NCBI RefSeq assembly: GCF_051401765.1
Contig: NC_135069.1
Location: 10,456,501 to 10,520,500 of the forward strand
Origin: Calliopsis andreniformis
Taxonomy: Eukaryota; Arthropoda; Insecta; Hymenoptera; Andrenidae
Direction: 5' to 3'
Length of the DNA stretch: 64,000 nucleotides
The first letter of the stretch is position 1. The number at the start of each line of letters is the position of its first letter. A program made the translations under genes and the position numbers. Under the pieces are notes generated by a model that did not search any database, was not told where the DNA came from, and worked only from the letters and a program-made list of their open reading frames with translations. Shown piece after piece: positions 25,646 through 39,000 of this stretch.

Positions 25646-25997
25646 ATAGTTCAACGACACGTCTCAGAAATTTTAAAAACGAATTTTACACGATAAAATA
25701 AGACGAAAATCAGGAGTGATGATGTGTTTGAGATTTGAGGCTTCATTTCAGAGAAATGTTTGAAATTCGCGAAATATGCCTGACTTGGGATTTATTCTAC
25801 CATTGACCTATAGTAGTCAGGTCAGACGCAACGTCAGTAGAATAAGCTCCAAGTCAGACACATTTCAGGCGTTTGCTCAATAACTAATTATTCTGCAACG
25901 AAGCTTCAGACGCAATTTTGTCATTCTTGATTTTTTTCCTATTTTGACATGTAGAATCACCTCTTGAAATTTGTGACACCTATTGTCAAGCACCCTG
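25646..25997. mobile_element. About 350-bp TIR element (family 1, copy 2)
   Basis: The right end ATTGTCAAGCACCCTG (25997) is followed by TA and matches the family 1 terminus; the left end is degraded near 25646. It holds one palindromic module (25777-25860), against two in the copy at 16.8 kb. Confidence 0.65.
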
Positions 25998-28599
25998 TAC
26001 GTATAAATAGTATTACTCCTTTATTGCAATCAGAACATAACTTCAAATTTTGTCACTTTTGAGTCAGCAAAAATGCTTCACGATCTTCCAGGATTATTAC
26101 GTGAGGAATCGATTGGTCTGCTTCCGTGAAGATTAATAAAAAATACAGAACATAGCAGTTTTCACTTAATGTCTGTACTTATCTTGTTTTTATGATTCCT
26201 TAATTTCGATCACCAAAATTTACTCAAGCATGAAGCCAGATGTGTTAATCTGATCCACATTTCCGGTTGAAAGAAAGTCTAAGGAACGTGTAATTTTCGA
26301 TCTATCCAGGAACACTATTACACGTGTACAATATCTATTTCTTCATACAAACAGTTATGTAAACATTTTTTATTTTTATTACATTCAAACTATTTCACTA
26401 TTTTCTAAAAGAACTATTCAATTTCTTATTTCGATAGTCAAAACGTGTTGGCTTTAGTGCTATTATAAGTTTTACTACTATATTATATTGCTTCTAATTG
26501 TAAATAGCAGATCTGTATCTGCTGGACATTGCATATTCAATAATGCTGATCAGTAGATAACACTGGCTCAATAGGATTGGCAGCACTCAACATTATTTAT
26601 TATTGTACATTTACTATACATTAGTATAGTAATGTATCCACTATCATAATTACTGTTAGCATTTCACCTCAGTAATTATCTGTTCTTTGTACAGTAGGAA
26701 AGCATCTACTTACGCACGAGCGATATTACTGTCAGCATTTATTAATTTATGGATCAAGTCTTAAGTGAGACTCTTAAGAGAGTGCACCACTTTTTTTGGT
26801 TTTAGAGAATCGAGGAACTTCTTGTTTGCATTTTTAGGTTTCTGTACATATAGAATACTAAAAGTCGAATAATTGAAGCTGTAGTACTAAAAAAAGCTGC
26901 AAGAGATGTTCAGCTTAATATCAACTTAGAAGTTTATAAACGTGTTTCTCTTAATACTTGTTTTATGACTTGGGATTCTGTTGGTCTACGAAATTATTTA
27001 TTCGACTACTTTCAAATTATTTTAACGTACAAAAACTGCTTTTGTTTAAAGTATCCCAAGAATTTTTTACATTTTAAAAAATAAAAATTCTTTGTCATGG
27101 AGAAGAATGCTGATATAACTTCGCCATACTGTAATTTTAATGCTGATTTTTTGAAAATATTTGAAATTAAAAATTAACAAAGTAAAACTCTTGACAACTC
27201 TTCTCTTCTTCCACAAAAAATTCAGTCATTATATTTGGTTTTAATTTCACAACTTTAGCAAACAATTGAAGAGTTACACGTAAAAAATACTCTAAATAAA
27301 TACAAAAAATCAATTCTTTAATTCCTCCAAATCAGTAACATACAAAACGTTATTAAAATTTGGCTTCGCAAACTCTACCAAATCTTGCTGTTTTATTAAA
27401 TAAAAAAATTCTCATCTTACTTCTTCTGAACACTACAGCTACTAAATCAGTTAAAATGACCGATACAATTATTTATACACAGTTTATTCTTTACAAACGT
27501 TATTTTTCCTATTGCCAGTTAATGTCAAATCTAAAAGCTAAGAATTAAAAAATATCTATAAACCGATACTATTTCCATAAATTACGCATTTTTCCAAAAA
27601 CTGACAATTTTATCAGTCATAATGTTCAGTAAAGTCTGCCTGACTTCAAACAGAGTCAAACCATCTCAAAGCCTTCCACCACTCCGTAAGCATTCATCCA
27701 CACAGATGAATTCGCGATTGTGTAAGTACACAGCACGAGCCGAGACGACGCGTCACGGCGGGAGAAATATTCTCGCGGAGAAAAGAAAGGACTCGGTCAG
27801 ATAACTGTACGTCGCGGCCTCCGGACATCTTCAGCGTCGTCGACACCTGGGATCTCTTCTTCTCTCATTCCCATACGTACACCTTATTCAATGTTACTCG
27901 ATCGTGATGCCTTCTCTATTTCACCCATGGCCGACCATATTGTCGCATCTACCGTTTTGCTGGTTTACTTACTCGCCTCGTGGAATTCGAGGTCTCGGTT
28001 TAAAACACTGAGCCAACACTTTGCTGCTCTGAGAATAATGCTCGATGCTGTTAATGTTACACCACTATGATTGTCATATGTGCAGGCTGGTATTATTGCT
28101 CAGAGTCCTTTCATCTGCGTCTACGTTTGCTGGGTAGTTGAAGTAATTGTTATTTATTTGCTTAGAGGGAAGAAAGGTAGTTTATTTGTTTAGAAACACG
28201 TAACCGCTCGTTCACGTGTAGCGTCAGCAATTTTGGAGGCGTTATTCCTACTGAAATTTGATAAAATAGAGTTGCATCTGTTCAATATCGAATCGATTCC
28301 AGCAGAGAAAAGGAGAAACTGAGAAAGAAAGAAAAGAAGGTCACTATTAAACAGGAGCTGGGAGCAGACTCTTTTTTAATTAAATCTCTTTTTTTAGTTC
28401 AAGTTTAATGTCATATTGTAACATTGGTTATTAGCAATAAAGGAGGAGAAAACGAAGAGGAGAGAAAGAAAAGAGAAAATGGAACTATAGTAGGTTTAGG
28501 TCACTAAGTTATATAACTTTGCTTTATAGAGGAAAGAAATCACGTTAGAGATCTGGGTGGCGTGAACATTGACTTTAAAGTTTGACTTTATTTCATTTT
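25998..28599. other. AT-rich noncoding with a CpG-richer island at 27690-28010
   Basis: The island contains a possible signal-peptide frame at 27928 (see next entry). The remainder shows nothing beyond AT-rich text and A/G-rich runs near 28300-28480. Confidence 0.4.
27928..27992 (+). CDS. Candidate signal-peptide exon (speculative)
   Basis: ATG at 27928 in good context (CACCCATGGCC) opens MADHIVASTVLLVYLLASWN, a typical secretory signal shape (short polar start, 13 hydrophobic residues, small residue). A donor-like GAG|GTCTCG follows at 27992/27993. The donor is weak and its phase (2) does not fit the 54-nt exon at 31730 or exon A directly, so an intermediate exon would be required. Confidence 0.2.
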
Positions 28600-28899
28600 T
28601 CTGACAGCTAACTGAACATTTAGGGCAAACTATGATCAGGTCTTTGTCAGTGATTAAAGTATTACAGACTTCACATTTTGAGAGTACATGGTTAATTGAT
28701 GATAGTGTGTAATTTTTGTATGTACAATTTTTATTTTAGAAATGGCTATTTGTTCTCTTCTTTTAATGTTTGAGTATGGCTTCTCAGTGAAAAAACGGTC
28801 TTCGATTTTCGAGATGTAGGACGATGTTGAACTTTCCTCTTCATTCCCCCAGTTGATTCCTAATTTGGCAAACGGATTTGTCGTTATTAAAGACTTCAC
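28600..28899 (-). mobile_element. Second LINE relic on the minus strand
   Basis: The minus strand reads EQIAISKIKIVHTKITHYHQ and, in a shifted frame, CEVCNTLITDKDLIIVCPKC. This is the same RNase H end plus C..C signature as the relic at 2.5 kb, but a different element. Frameshifted and truncated. Confidence 0.6.
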
Positions 28900-31729
28900 A
28901 AATTCAAGCGTTCTTGTGGAAAGTAGCCTAAGCGTTAAAATTGAGAATTTTGTTTTGTATTAAAAACTGTTCTTCGTTACATACATTTTTTTTAACAAAG
29001 TACAACAATTTTTAATCTTGGTATTTATGCTACTTTCTACCAGAGAGTTTCAATTATTATATGTACATTTTTATAGTATATTAAAAATATATAGTTTACA
29101 TTAAAGTTCCATTCGTCACAGTTTTTATTTAATTATATTTCGTTAAAAAATTCTTTGCCTTTTCTTCTTATTTCTATCAAGTTCTTCATGATTTCTCGGT
29201 TTCCCTATTACATGCAATGTGTGTATAAGTAATTACGAAGGTGTCGGTAATGAATTATTCATTTTGTAACTGACTTCGTAGGAGCGCTGTTTCCGTAAAC
29301 TTCTTCGTTCTGATGTACATTAGCTTGTACCCTTTTTTATCGGTCGTTGATGAAAGATCATTATTCCTACGCGTTCAATCGCATGATGTCAACAGAAATC
29401 TACGATGACGAAACGCTGCTTCTCGAACGAGCATCCTTCGAGAACTTCCCTTCATCACCCACTGATCCGCTCCGTGATGTTATTAGGAGTCCTTGACCAG
29501 TATATTAAAGATTTGCTATAGTTGAACTGTGAGAAATAAAAGGACTTCATTGAGCAATTTTATCAGACTTTTATGATATACTATAGTCATTGAAAAATAA
29601 AAAATTAAACCCTTCTCTCTTTAGATCCATTATAAAGATAATGTCAGGAAAGAAGTACTTTTAATTTTTTGTTCGAAATGGTTGTTTTGCAGAATGTCTT
29701 AGAGAAATGTTTGCACTTTTGAATGTTTGAATAAAATATTCTTTTCTCTACATTTCTCATTACGTTGACTAAAATATGTAACAATATTCTCATTTTAGTT
29801 AGAAGTGACTGCTGATTCGTAGGTGGTTTGTAAATGTAAAACAGAATCTAGGTATAATGTAAATTTTGTACATATTTTCTAAAGAAAAAATTCGAAGGTT
29901 TATCATAACGCGTACAGTACTAATTATTAATTTTAGGCTAAAAATAATTAAGGATCTAACAATAACAAAAAATCCTCTAGCAAGTATAATTATTTTATTT
30001 TTTTATAAGAAAAACTTTTTATAAGAACGTATAAATATAATATTGAAATACCAAATGTTTTCTATAAAAAATGAATTGGATCATTCTATATCGCACATCT
30101 ATGTTTGCTAAAGCATGCAACTTTTAATTATAAATGACTTTAATTTTTAGCGAACCATATTTTGAAGATTAGAATTAGTTAAATATTTAAAATTGATTAA
30201 CATCTGAAATAAAATTTGACTCCTTGAAAATATGCATATACCAAACTATTATAATACTTATTTCTATAATAATAAAAATATATTATTACTTTACCTCGAA
30301 TATTTTCATTATACATTTTGAGTCATTATTTTAAAGTACCGTATTTTGGACTCACAAGAAAAATGCCGTCCAGAAAGTACATGTAACGCATAGTACAAAA
30401 TGCAAGTGGTAAGTGGATTGCTCTATTTTTAATATAAAAATTACCTCACCTTGAGAAATAAATAACCGTTAAAAGTATAGGTACTACAAAGGTTAACAAT
30501 CCTCGTAATCCATGCCCCGTGTCCATTAACTCTTTCACTTTTCGTGACCCACATGTGAGTCATGCCCAGTGTCTTGTCAGACGTTCCAGTGGCGATACAT
30601 GCAGTATCGCAAACGAGGTGTGAGAGCAGACCTATCACCTGCACTCGGAACACGTAACGGAATAAAAATTTCCTTATTCGTGCATTCATTTGCGATCATT
30701 CCACATTTCGTTGCGTAACAATAAAACTGTTGCTTTCTTGATTTAAATAAATTTGAAGGTTTGTTTATTTTATTTACAAATACATACATTTTATTTTAGA
30801 TTTCTTTACTCTTAAAGGTTTGCTAAATATTTATTTAGTGTTGTCTTGCTATAGACTCAGAACTCACTGAAAATTTTATAGGGGAACGTATGTTTACTGA
30901 AGTTTTATTTTGTCATAAAGTTTTATTTTGTCAAAAGTGCGAACAGAAATATGTAGAAGCAAAACACGATTGCAAGGCAGGATTTTTAATGATGTATTTA
31001 TTTCTGTAATTGTTCTACATTTAAAAATCTATATTTGTATGAATGGGAACAAATTGTACAAACTCCTGTAAAAGAGTTCTGTTTATACAAGCTTATGAAG
31101 GAAAATCTACTGTACTTTACAGATAGTCTGACAGAATTGAGGTACTGGTTAAATTTGAGTTCTTATAAATAGAAGAATGTCGAGAGATTTTCAAAAATTT
31201 ATTGAAGAGACAATATTAAGTACTTAATAATATGCAAACAGCAGAATAAGTTTGGAAAAATACTGATGCTAGATTCGTAAGGTGCAGATGGCCTATTCTT
31301 TAATTTCTAATGAACCAGTCTTCGAAAATAAGGATGATGTAGTGTTTGTGAAAAGAGAAAGTAAAAGTATTTGTACGTATGAATAGTTGCAGAGGCGAGT
31401 AGATTGCAACTCCTACTTGTTGTTACATTACGGGTAATTTTTGTGTGGCTGTATGCGGTGCTATAAGTACTACTTGCCTACTTACTCGCTTATTCAACGC
31501 AAACTGTTGTTCAATAGGTTGCCAATCTCTTAAAACTTCAATATTTCTTTTATTTTTCAGATATATTTTTTCCTGTTTGTTGTCATGCACTCTAAACAGC
31601 ATTAATTAGTCTTAAGAAAGTATTCAATATTTTTGATGATATTTAATAAATAATTTTCAATTAAAACTTCACTAATAATGTTTGTAATTACCATGATTGA
31701 GATCAATAAGAGAAACATTATGTTTGTAG
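28900..31729. other. AT-rich noncoding
   Basis: Less AT-rich patches at 29260-29470 and 30510-30680; the latter includes a short palindrome-like GACCCACATGTGAGTC. No supported gene. Confidence 0.4.
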
Positions 31730-31783
31730 GTGATGGATCGCTGACAGAAGTTAGGGCAGCCAGGCTAGAAAGAGATCTACAAG
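31730..31783 (+). CDS. Candidate 54-nt upstream coding exon of the mucin-like gene
   Basis: A TAG acceptor at 31728-31729 and a good donor (CAAG|GTAAGA) at 31783/31784 flank 54 nt that stay open in the frame needed to join exon A (phase 1 on both sides). It would encode DGSLTEVRAARLERDLQ followed by Gly at the junction. The pyrimidine tract before the acceptor is poor and the peptide has no recognisable domain, so this is an inference from splice sites and phase only. It contains no start codon or signal peptide, so further 5' exons would still be needed. Confidence 0.35.
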
Positions 31784-33025
31784 GTAAGATTTACCATTTT
31801 TAAATATGCCTGTTTTGCATCACACTTGTATACTCACAATGGAGTTGCTCTCACGTGTAACGTAACTTCTCTTGTACATTGAACCGTGTCCTGAAGTCGA
31901 CGTACTTCACTGTTTATATTCTGTCACTCTAATGTCTATAATGAATTACGAACATGGAGCAAAGAGCGCAATTCTATAAACAAAACAATTCTCTCTCGCT
32001 TTCTTCTTTCGTTTCCACCCTCTGGTCTTTCTCTTCTCACAGTAAAAACCGATCAGCCTGTCTAAAAATTTTCTTATGCGTGTTGACGCGAGGTGCGGCC
32101 CGTGTACATAAACATGTTGTTTCGAAACGTGTTTCTTCTGTGTAACTATTTTTTTATCTTCGTTCCTTTTTGTACACCTTGCGTTCCGTCTCCGTGGGTA
32201 GATGGGCTCAAATCCTGATAGATGACTTACTGTAAAACGTAGCCTCGGGGGACTTGATAATCGATTTGACGAGAAAAAAGACGAATCACGAGGACACGCG
32301 CTGGACTTTCGCTCGACGAAACGTGAAATCGATTTCACGTTCGCATCGGATAGGCGAGGCTCGATCAAAAACAATTGTGACCGAAGAAACATCCTCTCGA
32401 ACGAGTCCTCAGGTCCCTCGAGCTGTACATACGTATGTCTAACGCCTGGTATCTTTTTCTGACATTTCTCTCGCGCTCGCGCTGCGTCGCGTTCGCCGAT
32501 ATGGATATGGAACGATTTTTTCCCACGAACAATCAGAAATCGATACCCACGGCAGAGTAACGGGGACAAAAGCCGAAGCAGGCGCAGTCGGCTGTGAATA
32601 AGGATGACTCATCTACTAAGATCGTCTATCTCTTTTTTCTGTTTCTGTTACTGCTCCCGCCTGCTCCTCGCCTTCAACTCTTCTCAACAACTGGATGCCG
32701 TCTGCCTCCAACGTCCGCCCGCCACTCCGTCTCTCCGACGACCTACATTATCTAAAATCAAACCAAAAACAACATAATACATTCGAATAAACAAACCACC
32801 GATTGGCCAATAACTCGTGGTTATACAAAAAATACAAATATCGTTGTACATGAAAATATGACTTGGACGAATTCACCACTTGGACTGGACTGATCTACGA
32901 CTGAACGATTCTTGACTCGGCTGGCCTTTACCGAAACGCTACTGAATCGGTTGATTATGATCTCGATGCTTCCGAACGATCCTGAACTCCCTCTGACTCA
33001 CTCCACGCTCGGTAACCGAACTCAG
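31784..33025 (+). promoter_or_regulatory. GC-richer region before exon A; possible promoter, 5'UTR or intron
   Basis: Between 32040 and 33025 the sequence is clearly less AT-rich than its surroundings, with many CpG words, and it borders the first certain exon. It could be an alternative promoter and 5'UTR, or part of an intron. It includes a 22-bp perfect palindrome (32320-32341) and a minus-strand open frame of 207 codons (31946-32569) with no recognisable domain, which I do not call a gene. Confidence 0.4.
32320..32341. promoter_or_regulatory. 22-bp perfect palindrome centred on ATCGAT
   Basis: AACGTGAAATC at 32320-32330 is followed directly by its reverse complement. The centre AATCGATT contains ATCGAT, the core shared with DRE/BEAF-like insect promoter sites. 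Protein binding is inference. Confidence 0.5.
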
Positions 33026-36000
33026 GGGTGACCACGGTCCTCCTAGTCCCGGCACGACCTGGTAAATCGGTTCCCCCGGTTGGTCTGCTCACGAAAACCG
33101 CGAGAACGTTCGTGCAGGATGGTGCTAGCACAGAGTTCGCTACTCAGGTACTCGGTACGACCCTAGACAACGGCCGCCTGTACGCCAGGATATTGTCCAC
33201 GTCTAGTAGAGTGTTCTACGAGAAGGAACCAGCTCCAGACTCGACGAGTCCCTATGTAGTTTATCCTTCGAGGGCACCGAGTGACGATTGGCAGCTTAGG
33301 GTGGCGCTTGACAATACGCCTATCAAGGTGCTTAAAGAGATCGAGACATCAAGTAGCGGAGAATCTAGGAACGATTCTGATCAGGAAGGGAGCGAAAGAA
33401 CTTTGACGAGGTTGGATGAGCTATCGAAAGAGAATGATGTATTTAATAGAAGGGAATTTAGTTCGGAAACTCAGAGGTTCAAGCCTGCGAAGGTCAGGCC
33501 TGCTGACAACTTGCCGACATACACTGTCAAACATGAATATGTTACCAGCGGTTACGATAATTTGGAGGAGGATCAGCCGAAAAGCTTCAGACCCCGTTTG
33601 CCTAAAATTTTCAAAAGCCCGCTGAAAACCTCTGTGCAAAAGAAAGCTGATAGCAAGCCTCTGCCTACGGTGACATATCATGGTTTTGCTGATTTTACCA
33701 CCACTGTAGGTGAGACTGTTATTGTTTTTGCTCCCAGTACGTCACCAGCACCTGCTGGCCGACCTGCTACTACAATTAAAGGGGATGCAACCTTAAGGCC
33801 AGATGATGGAATCGCTGTGATGGAAATTAGACCTACGAGTGTCGTTGCATCTCAAGAAAAAACAAGGCAACATTCTAAACCTCAGGATTCTAATTTGCAA
33901 GGAGAAATTCGTGATCCTCTCTTAGACGCTATCAATAAAGCCAATGTTCAGCCCAGTGTAACAGAAGACTTTGAGGCAGAGTCATCTACTACGTCTACGG
34001 ACCCATTGCTCTTGGTGCCAGATATTGAAACAGGATCCTTGAAGCCCACAGGACTTCTCAAGGTTTTAGATTCGACTACTTCCCGTGACGGGACCACCAC
34101 TCATTACAAGAGTCTTATTTATGGTACCTATATTGGTACAAATTATGCGCAAATCATCCACACGTCATCAAATGTTTACTTCTTCCCTGATGAAGCCACT
34201 GCTGCGTACGATACTGATGATACTACTCTTAATTATGGCACTACTGCCACGGAGGAACCTGATGATGAACAAGATACCACTGTTGATATGACTACTGGTA
34301 CCACGCCAAGGATTATTACTACCAGTGAAGAAGCTCCTCCTGAAATGAACGAATTGACAACTCCTTTCAAAGACACCACTGAGAATGTGTTAACGACACT
34401 GAAAGATATTCTGGAGAGTGCCAGGAGGGTTCTAGGAACAACTGAATCTGCTCTACCAACGTTGGATAATGATATCCCTAATGATATTGTTCCTGGTGAT
34501 CCTCAGGGTCGCAGTATTAAGGGTGGCAGCCCAAAGAATGCATTGGGACATAAGAATCACAAAGATTACGAAGAAGAAAAGGTGACCGTTGCTACCAGGC
34601 TTCTTCCATCTACAGTCTATAAAACTTTCACGTATTTTACGACATTCTTTATTCCTGATGAAAACGAGCAAACTACAACTTCGATTCGTTCTAGAGAAGT
34701 GGTCTCTTCGGAGGTCACCTACTTAACAGAGTTAGTCTTACCTACTGCAACCGATAAATCTATCCTTCCAACAGGATTGGCGGATACGGGGATACTTCAA
34801 ACGACTCCTAGTTTAGTTAGTGGAATAGAAGAAGAACAAACAACGAAGCAGGATGAGGAAATCGAACTAATCTTCAAAACTCTGTACACAACTTATACTT
34901 ATTTGACGACCTTCTTCCAAGAAAGCACGTCCAGCGTCTCCAGTAGAGAGGTTGTCGAGACAAATGTTATTACTCAAACCGTTGGGCCTAATGGAGTCTC
35001 TGCTGTCGTTGCGGGACTATTTGGGAAAGACGACTCCATTTTGATAGCTCCAACAAAAGCTATGAATACCATTTCCCCAACAGTTCTTCCTGAAGAAGAT
35101 GAAGTAACTGACAAATTCTCAACAACGTTGGAGCAGACGACACAGGAAACTCTAACTACATTACAAGAACAGGACACTACTACCGATCGCAACATTCCTA
35201 CAGAACCAGGAATAACTACGACAGATTTTGAAGACACTAAACAACCAGTACCTGACATCGAACCTAGTCCAACTCCAGCTATACCGACAGAGGCAGTAAG
35301 AGAACAAGTAAAAACGTATTACACAACGTACACTTACTTCACTACCATTTTTGTTGACGATGAAACGGAGATCGAGACCAGAACTGAGGTTTTCAGTAAC
35401 GTTGTTACTGAAACCATACAGCCAACTGCTGTAATACCTAGTACTCAGGAAACTCTTAAGCCAACAACACCGAAAATTGAGCAAGCTAACAACCCTGCTG
35501 TCCCTCCAGAGATCTTAGCATACCTGAATGCCATCAAAGGGCAGAAATCTCAAGAAGAAGCACTTTTGTTGGCGAAAAAAGTTCAACAGCAGACTGTGAC
35601 CAAGGAAGACGAAAGTACAACGTTGTTTGAGTCTGGGTCAGAAACAACAGAATTTCCAACTACCTTGGAAGAACAATCGACTAACAAAAATTTGTTTCGT
35701 GGCTTTGAAGTGAATGCGCAAGTAACACCAAACCCACCGATGGAAGGAGAAATACTGGGATCTATGATCACAGATGTGGTGTCTTCTTCCAGTTCTGGTG
35801 GTGGAACTGTCTTGGATTTGATGGATAAAAGAAACGTAGTTCCAGAGGACCAGGAGTTGTCAGAGTCGAATCACCACGATGTAGAGCCAGCGCCAACTCT
35901 TCTTCTACAAACAAGTTACACGACTTTCACCTACTTTACAACGATGTACAAAGACGATGAGACAAATGTTGTCAGCCGCCTTGAGACTATCACGAATGTT

Positions 36001-39000
36001 GTAACTGAAACGATCAGACCAACGGCTGTAGTTGCTGTAGAATCGAGTACTCTGCCAGTAACATACTTCACCACGTTTACTTATTGGACAACATTTTATA
36101 AAGGTGGTGATACTGTTACAACAAGTCGTGAGGAAACGGTCAGCAATGTTGTAACACCAGGAATTGCACCTACACCGACTGTGGAACTTGGTGTGATTAT
36201 GACTTACAGGCCAACAACGTCACCTATGGAAGATAGCGATACGACTGACAAAGTACCCAAACTCACAGCTGACAATGAAGTGACGCCTTCAGACGTAGTC
36301 CCAATTGAAAATTCTAAGGTAGAACAGGTTACTCCAATTACACTGAAAGACACCACAACAGTTCCAGAAAAAGATATCTTGGAGCCTTCTACCATTTCGC
36401 CTGAACCTACTACGTATTATACTACTTATACATATTTCACAACTTCGTACATTGGTAATGAGACAATTTTGAATAGCAGATTAGAGACTGTCACTAGTGT
36501 TTCGATTCCTGATATTACTGCAACACAGCAACTTGCAACTGGTAGAGCGATTGATGGTCCAGTCTATAAACAGACCTTAGCGACTGAGGAGAAATCAGTT
36601 ACACCATCAAAAAGCAGTGAACTGCCAAAGATAGGATTAATCTCAACGATTCGGTCTAGCCAGGTCCAAGATGGTACGACTACGCATTATATGACTGACG
36701 TACATGGCACGTATATCGATGGCCTTTATGCTCAAGTTGTAGAAAGTTCAACGAAGATAGAAACCCCACCCTTGCCATCTTCGTCTATCGCCACTCCAGT
36801 TCTTCCAACTGGTGTTTTGTCAGTAAATAGTGGCAGAGTGGTAGATGCCGATGAAGTCACTACAATTTACTTTACTACGAAACAAATTGGAACCTTGTTC
36901 GACGGCTTATATGCCAAAGTTATTGAGAGTACTTCGAGCACTAAAATAGATGAAGAAAGGAAAGCGACTGTTCCACCTGTTCAGGGACATCGAACTGGTT
37001 TAGTAAGATTAATACAGGGTCAAATTGAAAACAATGGAACAACCATATTCTATCAATCAAAAGTAATTGGTACTAGTATTGATGGCAGGTATGCACAGAT
37101 CATTGAAAGCACTTCAAGTTTCTCATCTGCAACTCCAACAGTAAACATTGCACCAACAGCAACCTTACCTCTTACAAAACCAACTGAGATTCCAGAACTT
37201 TCACCTTCACCAGCGGTGATTCAATCTTCTTTGTCTGAAGATTCTACAACAGAATCTCCTGAGCAAAATGATGATTCTGATCAAAGCGAGGAAAACGAAG
37301 AGGAGGAAGAGGAAGGTGAGGATGGACAGAGCTCCAAGAAAAAATCAAGGCTAACATTCTCAACCAGAAAACGGACATTTACACCCGTAATTAGACCATT
37401 CGCTTCTAGAAACAGGCCAACGTTTAATCCAAAACGCAAAGGCGCACAAGGTGCAACTACGATCACTAGAACCGACATAACGCCTACAATAACAGCAACT
37501 TTAGCTGGCAAGAGTAACAGATTCGCTTCCTCTAGAGGACGAGTCAGTTCACCAATAGGTCCGTACTCCTCAACTTTAGCTCCATCAGGTTCAAGAAGGT
37601 TCTCTGGAAGAAGGGGACCTTCAAATACTGCGAGCTCTTATGCTTCTTCTACACTAGGAAGTACTAGAGGCAGACCCCAATCGAGAATAACTCCGTCGTC
37701 TGTCTTCCAAGGAAACAGACGAGGACCAACATCCATTAGGGGATCTTCGGCAAGAGCTGCTAGCCGTGGGTCAAGCTCAGTTCATCCTGCGGCATCTACT
37801 AGATATAGACCACCTATTCGACCTTCGTCGACATTGCTTCGGGGGCAGTCAACAATTAGACACGAAGATCAGGAAAACGATGCTAACGAATTCACTACTA
37901 CCACTTTAGTGACAGAAGAGACCCCATTCACCGAAGATACGGAAAGCGGCGAAACTGTAACGACACCCTTGCAAACAACTACAGAATCATCAAGGAGGTC
38001 GACAAATCCTTTGTTAAGATTCCGTAGGCCAATTAATTTGAACAATTCTGGAAGAACTGCTACAACTCCCAGGCCACCAACAACCACAAGAAGGAATGCC
38101 AATTTAAACAGAGCTACTCCGCCAACGACTCCTAGAGTAACAAATGCGCGAACGAATGGGAGAACAACTGCTCCAATCTCTACAAGACCACGACAAAACA
38201 GTGCAGGACTTTTCCCTCCTAGAGGCTTATTTGGTAAGAAAACAGAGTTACCTACTGAAGAACAAATAGAACCAACTGAAGAAGCTGTACACGAGGGTGA
38301 AGAGAATTTGGAGGATGAGGCTGTGGAAGAAATAGTTGATAACGACTATGAGGGATCAGAACATGAAGACAGAACTACAGTCAATCGACGTTCTGGTAAG
38401 TCCATTCGACCCGCGGTACAAATTAGACCATTTACGAGAGCAAGGAGAACTCGTCGCCAAGCGAGTCAACTCAGACAGTTAACGAATCGTTTTCGTCGAC
38501 CAAGTCAACCAGGATCAGCGAAAATCGAAGAGAAGTCTGATGTGAATGAGAATGTGTCCAGCAAAGAAGACAATGGAAAATCAAATGCAAAACCAATTGC
38601 TCGTTACAATAATCGTGGACGGTCTTTACAACCACCTCGACCGACACCAAAGTCAGCTAACAGCCCAGAGAAAACGTCAGCAGAGTCCACAGAGCTAAGT
38701 TCAAGCAAGGTTAGACCAAGGACGAAGCCATCCAATGGTGACAGGAGTCCTTCAACTAGAATAAAGCCATCTCCCACTTCTAGCAACGGTAGGCAATTTA
38801 CTTTAAGAGAAAAAGACGGAAATTCGTCAAGCAGATCAAATTATAAACGGCCTAACTCTTCAGGGTCCAGAAGCAATAGTAGGACATCAAGTAACTCAGA
38901 CAGAGTGAGACCAATAAGGTTGAGAAACGGTTCCAATAAGTCATCCGAATCTTCTAATTCGAGGCGAGTATCGTCACGTGGCTCATCAAGGTCATCAAGT

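Noticed and set aside
32604..32780. ATG-led frame with a signal-peptide look (MTHLLRSSISFFCFC, then RLLLAF) just before exon A
   Set aside because: No usable donor of the right phase follows, and the hydrophobicity comes from a pyrimidine-rich run.
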